Source of the DNA: Clostridiales bacterium
Lineage (GTDB): Bacteria > Bacillota > Clostridia > Oscillospirales > Acutalibacteraceae
Direction: 5' to 3'
DNA length: 5,802 bases
Assembly: GCA_012511485.1 (NCBI GenBank)
Contig: JAAZFZ010000119.1
Span: 1 to 5,802, forward strand
Shown here piece by piece: positions 1-5,176 of the stretch. The stretch's first letter is position 1. Each line of letters opens with the position of its first letter. The position numbers and the translations under genes are program-made. The notes below the pieces were generated by a model, which was not told where the DNA came from, did no database searches, and worked only from the letters and a program-made list of their open reading frames with translations.

Positions 1-702
1 AGTCTTATGGGGTGGAGCCTTGCGGATGCAAATGCAATGCTTGAAAGCGCAAATCTTGTCCTGAGCAGCAATGTAACCGTTGAGGACAGCGACCGTCCAA
101 AAGACGAGGTTATTTGGCAGAGCCTTAATCCCGATGACTCTGTTCCCGCAGGCACGGCGATAAGCGTAGTTGTCAGCAGCGGTGTTCCTGCATCATCAAG
201 TGCTACTATCACTTTAAAATTACCCAATCAAGGCTCCGGAGTCGACGGTGTTCTCAAGGTTTATATTGATAATGTTATTGTTGACAGTGTTTCAAATGTA
301 ACAATATTACTCAACGGCAAGAAGCATTCATTCACCGTGAGTGGTTCCGGTTCGGGCAAAACACTTCAGGCATATATTGACGGCATACTAGTCTATGAGT
401 GCAAGATAGATTTCAGAAAATCTCCCGCAAAGATTTCAAATGTAAAAACCTATGAGTATTCAAGCGATAACGATGAGAAACCCGTTCCCTATGTTGTTAA
501 CGAAACCGAGGCAAACGCAAAGCAAATCCTCAAAGATGCAGGATTTAACAATGTCATTGTCCAGAGAACATTTACCGATGTCGCTTCAAAGGTAGGCACG
601 GTTATTAACCAGACTCCTGAGTATAATGAAGATATGCCCTACGATACAAGCACCATGGTCACATTGTTTATTGGAACTTCAAGCTCGGGCGAAGAGGAAT
701 AA
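1..702 (+). CDS. pknB: C-terminal extracellular PASTA region of a membrane Ser/Thr protein kinase (PrkC/PknB/Stk1 type), 5' truncated by window
   Basis: The reading frame is open from base 1 (AGT CTT ATG...), so the ATG at base 7 is probably internal; 233 residues are visible and the stop is TAA at 700-702. The first ~60 residues form most of a PASTA domain, ending in a typical GTAISVVVSSG strand. Residues ~65-137 form a Ser/Gly-rich beta segment (repeated YIDN/YIDG turns) that is not PASTA-like. Residues ~161-225 form a second PASTA domain (start PVPYVVNETEANAKQILKDA, then GTVINQTPEYNEDMP and TMVTLFIG). The protein ends in an acidic SSSGEEE tail. In this family PASTA repeats lie outside the cell and bind muropeptides or lipid II, while the N-terminal kinase domain (outside this window) is cytoplasmic. 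The rsgA gene 29 bp downstream matches the prkC-rsgA order of Bacillus and Clostridium, which is the main reason for calling a kinase rather than a PASTA-bearing penicillin-binding protein. The kinase domain itself is not seen. Confidence 0.85.
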   Translation, partial: SLMGWSLADANAMLESANLVLSSNVTVEDSDRPKDEVIWQSLNPDDSVPAGTAISVVVSSGVPASSSATITLKLPNQGSGVDGVLKVYIDNVIVDSVSNVTILLNGKKHSFTVSGSGSGKTLQAYIDGILVYECKIDFRKSPAKISNVKTYEYSSDNDEKPVPYVVNETEANAKQILKDAGFNNVIVQRTFTDVASKVGTVINQTPEYNEDMPYDTSTMVTLFIGTSSSGEEE

Positions 703-731
703 AACAGTTTAATAATCACGGGGTTGATTAA

Positions 732-1613
732 ATGCAGCTTATCGGAACGATAGTTAAAGGTATCGGCGGCTTCTACTATGTGGAGGCCGCCGATTCGGTG
801 TATGAATGTAAGGCGAGAGGAATTTTCAGAAAAGAAAAAATATCACCTCTTGTGGGTGATTGTGTCGAAATAACTGTAAATGATAACAGCAAAGGCACAA
901 TTGACATCATCAAGCCCAGAAAATCAGAACTTATTCGGCCGCCCATTGCCAATGTTGATAAAATATTTATTGTTGCTTCAATAGTAGAACCGATGCCAAA
1001 CACCTCTGTTATAGATATGATGACTGCAATTGCCATGCATAAGGGAATAGAGCCTTCTATAATAATTTCAAAATCAGATTTGTCTGATATTGGTTGGTTA
1101 TATGATATATATACTACAACCGGTCTGGATGTTTTTTGCGTTTCTCCCGTTACAGGGGAGGGCATAGATGCCGTCAGAGAGGCTCTGAGAGACCATATCA
1201 GCGCATTTACGGGCAACAGCGGGGTAGGGAAGTCCACATTATTAAACGGCCTTGATAAGGGGCTGGGGTTAAATACGGGCGAAATCAGCGAAAAGCTGGG
1301 CAGAGGCAGGCATACAACCAGGCATGTTGAATTATTCAAAATCAATGGGGGCTATGTTGCTGATACACCGGGCTTTACAAGCATAGATATTGAAAACGGT
1401 GATTTTATTTCAAAGGATGAGCTGCCGTTTTGCTTTAATGAGTTTTTACCCTATTTGGGTAAATGCAGATTCTCTTCATGTGCTCATATTAATGATATGG
1501 GTTGTAAAATCGTTGAGGCGGTTGAAAACAGGATAATAAGCAAATCCAGGCATGAAAACTATACTTCTATGTATAATTCGGTGAAAAATATAAAAAGCTG
1601 GCAACTGGATTAA
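732..1613 (+). CDS. rsgA: RsgA (YloQ/CpgA), circularly permuted ribosome small-subunit-dependent GTPase
   Basis: RsgA is a cytoplasmic GTPase that checks late maturation of the 30S ribosomal subunit. The 293-residue length is normal for the family. The order is an N-terminal OB-fold (about 1-65), a permuted GTPase core with G4 before G1, and a C-terminal zinc domain. Visible motifs are G4 as SKSD (113-116, usual form NKxD), a G5-like S138-PVTGEG, G1/P-loop GNSGVGKS (161-168), G2 GRGRHTTR (190-197), G3 DTPG (211-214), and the zinc ligands C245, C250, H252 and C258 in CRFSSCAHINDMGC. The start is supported by GGGG at 720-723, 8 nt upstream, within an extended Shine-Dalgarno-like GGGGTTGATT. It lies 29 bp behind the kinase gene with no terminator between, so the two are probably cotranscribed. 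In Bacillus the equivalent kinase phosphorylates RsgA. The Asn-to-Ser change in G4 is the only departure in a key motif. Confidence 0.97.
   Translation: MQLIGTIVKGIGGFYYVEAADSVYECKARGIFRKEKISPLVGDCVEITVNDNSKGTIDIIKPRKSELIRPPIANVDKIFIVASIVEPMPNTSVIDMMTAIAMHKGIEPSIIISKSDLSDIGWLYDIYTTTGLDVFCVSPVTGEGIDAVREALRDHISAFTGNSGVGKSTLLNGLDKGLGLNTGEISEKLGRGRHTTRHVELFKINGGYVADTPGFTSIDIENGDFISKDELPFCFNEFLPYLGKCRFSSCAHINDMGCKIVEAVENRIISKSRHENYTSMYNSVKNIKSWQLD
762..794 (+). other. Strong RNA hairpin inside the 5' coding part of rsgA
   Basis: An inverted repeat pairs 762-775 with 781-794: ATCGGCGGCTTCTA against TGGAGGCCGCCGAT, leaving a 5-nt loop CTATG. It gives 14 pairs, two of them G-U, with nine uninterrupted Watson-Crick pairs at the base. 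It begins 30 nt after the A of the rsgA ATG and covers codons 11-21 (GGFYYVEAAD region). No T-tract follows, so it is not an intrinsic terminator. It could slow early elongation, protect the mRNA, or simply reflect codons for a conserved Gly-Gly and Ala-Ala stretch. The structure is read from the sequence; a function is not established. Confidence 0.6.
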
Positions 1614-1637
1614 AAGACAAGCACAGTCTTCAGAATA

Positions 1638-1665
1638 TTGATTATACTGTAATGAGCAATATAAG
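1638..1665 (+). promoter_or_regulatory. Possible promoter for the small-gene unit downstream of rsgA
   Basis: TTGATT at 1638-1643 and TATAAG at 1660-1665 are 16 bp apart and match the sigma-A boxes at 4/6 and 5/6 positions. The predicted start would fall about 20-25 nt upstream of the small ORF at 1696. The region is AT-rich, so a chance match is easy. Because spoVM homologues are mother-cell genes, a sporulation sigma factor promoter would be expected, but I cannot recognise a convincing sigma-E match here. Confidence 0.25.
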
Positions 1666-1695
1666 CATTATATCATGGAGGCGGTGCATCACACT

Positions 1696-1839
1696 ATGCG
1701 TTGCGGTCATCGATGTACAGGTTGTGCGGTCATCGCTTTTGGCGCCGGCCTGATTGTTGCAAGCTGTTTCCCTAAAGCGGTAGTTGTTATTATTCTTGCT
1801 GCCGCACTGGTAATTCTCGGCTTAGCCTCCAGATGCTGA
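1696..1839 (+). CDS. 47-residue Cys-bearing hydrophobic small protein, unknown function
   Basis: The frame begins MRCGHRCTGCAVIAFGAG and ends VILGLASRC before TGA at 1837-1839. It has five cysteines (residues 3, 7, 10, 24, 47), a positively charged Cys/His-rich N-terminus (CGHRCTGC), and two hydrophobic stretches (about 11-25 and 28-43) separated by a Pro-Lys turn, suggesting a short membrane hairpin. I chose the ATG at 1696 because GGAGGCGGTG (1677-1686) lies upstream. The in-frame ATG at 1675 would overlap that Shine-Dalgarno sequence and has none of its own; starting there would add seven residues (MEAVHHT). It sits 82 bp after rsgA and 36 bp before spoVM, with no terminator after it. Its position suggests cotranscription with spoVM and a possible sporulation or spore-envelope role, but this is inference; I do not recognise a named family. 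Coding is supported by composition and by the ribosome binding site. Confidence 0.62.
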   Translation: MRCGHRCTGCAVIAFGAGLIVASCFPKAVVVIILAAALVILGLASRC

Positions 1840-1875
1840 TGCAACTAAAATACTTATATAGGGGTTGATTGGTTA

Positions 1876-1962
1876 ATGAAGGTTGTAGTCGTCCGCAGTC
1901 CCAAAGCATTAAGAGGAGTACTAAGGCTGATATTCGGCATTAAGAAGCAGGATGTCTTTTAA
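1876..1962 (+). CDS. spoVM: SpoVM, 28-residue amphipathic spore-coat anchoring peptide
   Basis: The 28-codon frame starts MKVVVVRSPKALRGVLR and ends GIKKQDVF before TAA (1960-1962). Recalled against Bacillus subtilis SpoVM (26 residues, MKFYTIKLPKFLGGIVRAML...), it aligns without gaps and shares M1, K2, P9, K10, L12, G14, R17, G21 and K24. Pro9 is the residue known to set the shallow membrane embedding needed for curvature recognition. The C-terminal half forms a Leu/Ile-Arg/Lys amphipathic helix. In the family, SpoVM is made in the mother cell, settles on the convex forespore membrane, anchors the SpoIVA coat platform, and is needed for coat and cortex assembly. AGGGG at 1860-1864, 11 nt before the ATG, begins an extended Shine-Dalgarno-like GGGGTTGATT. 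A strong terminator follows 15 bp after the stop. In Bacillus spoVM also lies downstream of the prkC-rsgA cluster, which supports the call. It is two residues longer than the Bacillus protein. Confidence 0.92.
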   Translation: MKVVVVRSPKALRGVLRLIFGIKKQDVF

Positions 1963-1977
1963 GATGAATACATAAGG

Positions 1978-2017
1978 CGGGCAGCAACATCAAACGTTGC
2001 TGCCCGGTCTTTTTTTT
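1978..2017 (+). terminator. Rho-independent terminator of the rsgA-spoVM side
   Basis: CGGGCAGCAAC (1978-1988) pairs perfectly with GTTGCTGCCCG (1996-2006) as an 11-bp GC-rich stem with a 7-nt loop (ATCAAAC). It is followed by G and then a T-rich tract TCTTTTTTTT through 2017. The orientation of the T-tract makes it a terminator for plus-strand transcripts ending after spoVM. On the minus strand the same hairpin is followed by CCTTATGTATTC, with no T-run, so it would act only weakly for the convergent YfhO gene. The T-tract overlaps the YfhO stop codon (2016-2018). Confidence 0.93.
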
Positions 2018-4997
2018 ATTCTTTTCCCTCATACTTTTCAACGGTTATTTCGGCATCATCATCACCGAAGTCTTCAAGCTCTTTATTAACAGGAGGTTTT
2101 TCGATATCTGCTATGTAAATATTCTTTTTAGACTCCGGAGCAGGCTCGGGTTTCTTTGCCTGAGCAAGCTTTGGTTCATTTGATATATCGAGTGAAAAAT
2201 CCTCTATATCATAGCTTCCGCCCTTTATTGGAGGGAGATTACCATTTGGTTCTTCATAAATATCGGTCTCTGGAGAATTAACTGGCATTGTTTTTTTTCT
2301 TCTCTTTCGCTTAATTCCCACAACAAGAAGAATGACAATAAATAACAGCAGTGACGCACTGGATATGACGCATCCTAAAATCAAGCCCTGGGGCATAAAG
2401 CGAAATTCTATTGTATGCTCGCCCTTAGACAGGTTAATTGCAAGAAGTGAGTCAGCAATTTTTATGCTGTTTATCGGCTTTCCGTCAACCTTAACGCTCC
2501 AGCCCGGGTCATAAGGGATTGATGTGTAGAGTATTCCATCCTTTTCAGCGTTGACCGTTCCCTTAACATAAGCATCTTCAAAGGTGCTTATATTAATTTG
2601 ACCCTTTTCTAAAATGTCATAGCCTTCAATAAACTTGTCCATTTGAAGTCCGTAGGCATAGAAGGTTACATTGCCGTTTTCGATTTCATCATTTTTGATT
2701 GGAATATTAATATATAACGGTTCGTCAACCTTACAAATCCCTAAATCTATTATGTTAGACTCTTCATCATGTCTTATGCTAAAGTCGCTGCCATCAATGT
2801 AAACATCCTCAACCTCATCGGAAGAGGCATAGATATAGACATTCTGTGTAGTTTTGGGAGTAACAGTCAGTGTAAAACTGGCTTCGGCACCCGATACGGT
2901 TTTTTCAAATGTAAAATATCCGCTATCAAATCCGGTAAAAAAGGTGTTTAAGTTGTTGTATTCAACATTATCAGGGTCTACATTTAGGCGGGTGAAAACA
3001 TTACTCACGCCTGTAGCCTTTTCAAAAAAATCTGACTGCAAATCAAACGGATTGCTCTCAGCAGTGGACCAGTTTTTGATATTACTGTCAACTAAATAAG
3101 CAATAGGCAGGTAATACTTGTTCTCATATGCGGTGAATTTCCCGCTCTCTAATCTTTTGCTGAACAGATATTTGCTCATCCTGTCATTTTCGTCATTTTC
3201 TACAATATATTTGAGCGACATCATTGCATTATAAACCGGAGTTTGAAGATTATATGTATAGCTGTTTATATAATTGCTCATCATTCCAAGATTGTTCTGC
3301 AGATTTGACAATTTTTCATATGCCATCGAGGAGAAGGTTGAAACACCGTTATAGCCATACCAGGCAGGGTCCATTCTTGTGCGCAGTTCCGTCAGCTCCA
3401 TGCGATAAGAATCGTTGCCCTCAGCTTCATCAAGTTGCTTCTTGAGCACACGAAAATCATTATAGTCACCAGCATAGTTTAATTTAGTCTGGCTCATACT
3501 GTAGTGATAAGAATCGCAGCACATAACCTCACCTACTACGCAGACGAGCATGACCAAAGCCATTGTGCTTGCCTTTAATTTGCTGTTTTTTATGCATATA
3601 AGAATAAACGTATAAAGAACTGTGAACAGAAGACTTAAAAACACAGTCAGTTCATTGACATTTTTTGAGCCTATTTCCTGCACGGCAATAATAAAGAATA
3701 CCACACCGATTCCTGAACAAAGAATCTCGTTACCCTTGAGCTCCTTTATATGGATAACGGCCTTATAAGCCATTATCAGCAAAATTATTGAATACATAAA
3801 TGAGAATCTGTATGGCAGGTCATTCGGGAAATGCAGCCCGTGCCATATAAAGTTTGCAATATTAATGTTGAAGCTGTAGTAGAGAACTGCCAACAGCCCG
3901 ACATGAGCAATTTTTTCTTTAAGGGGTATTGATTTAACAAAAAGATACAGCGGAACAAGAATAACCGTTGCCATACCGCAATATACATTGGGAAGAACAT
4001 CCTCGCCGCTGCTCCTGATAGTAGGTTCGAGAGAAGCTAAATGATTTGCCAGAAAATTAAATATTGAAAAATAGCTGTTGATTTCTTTTGGGAAGGTATC
4101 TGTAATGGCAGCGCTTGTCTGCAGAATATAGTAAACGGGAATCAGACAAAAAGCGGCTATGCAGGCAGCAAGCAGTGAGCTTGCTCCGAAGAGCAGACCG
4201 CTTCTTATCAGACGGGAATGTTTTATTTTGTGGGAGAGCTTATATCTGTTACTTAAATCAACCTTATAATATTTGTTTATGCCTCTAGAATAATCGGTAA
4301 GGCTGTAGTTGGAAATATAGTAAACGACAAAATACAAAACAGAAAACAAGCAAACCATGTAGGACATATAATAGCTGCACAGTATTGTCAGCGTCAAAAT
4401 AATTATGTAGAGCGTTGCTTTTCTTTGATTAATAATTCTTTCAATTCCCAAAAGCACCAGAGGGAAGAATGCCATTGCGTCGAGCCACATAACATTCCAG
4501 TAATATGCTATGAAATATCCGCAGAAGGCATAGAGCACACCGAAAGCGGCGGTTATTTGGTCATTCCTGCCAAAGGAACGCCTTAGATAGTAGCAGAAAA
4601 ACGCAGCGGCAAAGCTACCTTTTAAAAGGATTATTGCACCGATTGCATCCGGCATATTGACATGGCCGAACAAAATAATAACCAGCGTTAACGTGCTTGA
4701 CAGATAGTTAAAAAAGTTGCCCAGAAATGAGCTTCCGAGCCCCGTACTCCATGAGTATAGCAGGCTCTTGCCCTGCGTCACCCTGTCATAAAGCTCCGCA
4801 AAGAGGGGACCGTACTGATGATACAGGTCCATCCTCAGTATTGTCACATCACCGAAAGGCCGGGCATCAAAGCAAAAATAGATAAAAAGCGTCAGTATAG
4901 CCGTTACGATAAAAGAAAGAATAGCGAAGCTGTTGTTTTTAAGCTTGTTACCGATATACGAGCCAGCCAGTGTGCCATTAGATTTTTTGTTTTTCAT
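2016..4997 (-). CDS. yfhO: YfhO-family polytopic membrane protein (GT-C-like, predicted glycosyltransferase)
   Basis: This is a 993-residue protein. About 14 membrane helices occupy residues 24-493 (for example 24-43, 147-165, 196-228, 266-291, 398-412, 449-468, 476-493). A large extracytoplasmic, mostly beta-rich region follows (about 495-868), then a final helix (871-894), a KRKRRKK stop-transfer cluster (896-902) and a ~90-residue acidic, Pro-rich cytoplasmic tail. Family hallmarks are RMDLYHQYGP (55-64) in the first outer loop, YYWNVMWLDAMAFFPL (165-180), and YDPGWSVKVDGK (829-840). In Bacillus and Staphylococcus, YfhO proteins are implicated in transferring sugar from a lipid carrier to lipoteichoic acid outside the membrane; the acidic D57 would suit a GT-C catalytic role, which is inference. 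I start at 4997 because AAGGA (5009-5013) lies 11 nt upstream and a strong promoter lies at 5052-5079; the in-frame ATG at 5066 falls inside that promoter. The acceptor is unknown, and no csbB/gtcA partner is visible here. Confidence 0.9.
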   Translation of the reverse strand: MKNKKSNGTLAGSYIGNKLKNNSFAILSFIVTAILTLFIYFCFDARPFGDVTILRMDLYHQYGPLFAELYDRVTQGKSLLYSWSTGLGSSFLGNFFNYLSSTLTLVIILFGHVNMPDAIGAIILLKGSFAAAFFCYYLRRSFGRNDQITAAFGVLYAFCGYFIAYYWNVMWLDAMAFFPLVLLGIERIINQRKATLYIIILTLTILCSYYMSYMVCLFSVLYFVVYYISNYSLTDYSRGINKYYKVDLSNRYKLSHKIKHSRLIRSGLLFGASSLLAACIAAFCLIPVYYILQTSAAITDTFPKEINSYFSIFNFLANHLASLEPTIRSSGEDVLPNVYCGMATVILVPLYLFVKSIPLKEKIAHVGLLAVLYYSFNINIANFIWHGLHFPNDLPYRFSFMYSIILLIMAYKAVIHIKELKGNEILCSGIGVVFFIIAVQEIGSKNVNELTVFLSLLFTVLYTFILICIKNSKLKASTMALVMLVCVVGEVMCCDSYHYSMSQTKLNYAGDYNDFRVLKKQLDEAEGNDSYRMELTELRTRMDPAWYGYNGVSTFSSMAYEKLSNLQNNLGMMSNYINSYTYNLQTPVYNAMMSLKYIVENDENDRMSKYLFSKRLESGKFTAYENKYYLPIAYLVDSNIKNWSTAESNPFDLQSDFFEKATGVSNVFTRLNVDPDNVEYNNLNTFFTGFDSGYFTFEKTVSGAEASFTLTVTPKTTQNVYIYASSDEVEDVYIDGSDFSIRHDEESNIIDLGICKVDEPLYINIPIKNDEIENGNVTFYAYGLQMDKFIEGYDILEKGQINISTFEDAYVKGTVNAEKDGILYTSIPYDPGWSVKVDGKPINSIKIADSLLAINLSKGEHTIEFRFMPQGLILGCVISSASLLLFIVILLVVGIKRKRRKKTMPVNSPETDIYEEPNGNLPPIKGGSYDIEDFSLDISNEPKLAQAKKPEPAPESKKNIYIADIEKPPVNKELEDFGDDDAEITVEKYEGKE

Positions 4998-5051
4998 GCA
5001 CTCATCCGTCCTTATTTTTATCACTATGCGTAGATTATACTTATTTTTGTA

Positions 5052-5079
5052 ATTATAGCATATCATGAGCTTTTTTCAA
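5052..5079 (-). promoter_or_regulatory. Sigma-A promoter with extended -10 for the YfhO gene
   Basis: Read on the minus strand, TTGAAA (5079-5074) and TATAAT (5057-5052) are separated by 16 bp. A TGC immediately upstream of the -10 box makes it an extended -10. The match is 5/6 for the -35 box and 6/6 for the -10 box. Transcription would start near 5045, giving a leader of about 48 nt before the ATG at 4997. A second TATAAT on the same strand (5039-5034) lacks a recognisable -35 box. The promoter implies expression of the YfhO gene during normal growth. Confidence 0.8.
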
Positions 5080-5163
5080 TAGCAGGTCATTAAGTTTTGA
5101 ATTTTTGTGTTCTATTTCAGGACAAGAAGTAATATCTATTTGATAAGAATAAGTTCAGGAAGT

Positions 5164-5170
5164 AAGGAGG
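5164..5170 (+). promoter_or_regulatory. Ribosome binding site that decides the spoIIIAA start
   Basis: A full AAGGAGG lies directly against an ATG at 5171 (zero spacing) and 6 nt before a second in-frame ATG at 5177. A ribosome bound here can only initiate at 5177, so that start is preferred and the two extra residues (MK) of the longer frame are dropped. Confidence 0.85.
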
Positions 5171-5176
5171 ATGAAA

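Noticed and set aside
776..1345. 189-codon minus-strand ORF antisense to rsgA
   Set aside because: It lies wholly inside rsgA, whose motifs are unmistakable, and its translation shows no recognisable domain or ribosome binding site.
1614..1630. AAGAC...GTCTT inverted repeat after rsgA as a terminator
   Set aside because: The stem has only 5 pairs and no T-tract follows.
2332..3445. Several 60-81-codon plus-strand ORFs opposite the YfhO gene
   Set aside because: They are shadows of a long, well-supported membrane-protein frame and have no ribosome binding sites or recognisable content.
4998..5066. N-terminal extension of the YfhO protein starting at 5066
   Set aside because: The ATG lies between the -35 and -10 boxes of the promoter, upstream of the expected transcript start; the extra residues (MICYNYKNKYNLR...) do not look like a YfhO N-terminus, and a ribosome binding site fits 4997.
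5080..5165. Sigma-E promoter or Spo0A box ahead of spoIIIAA
   Set aside because: Expected from the family, but no stretch matches the consensus well enough in both elements to be reported.
5171..5176. Earlier ATG for spoIIIAA at 5171
   Set aside because: It abuts the AAGGAGG ribosome binding site with no spacer, so initiation at 5177 is far more plausible.
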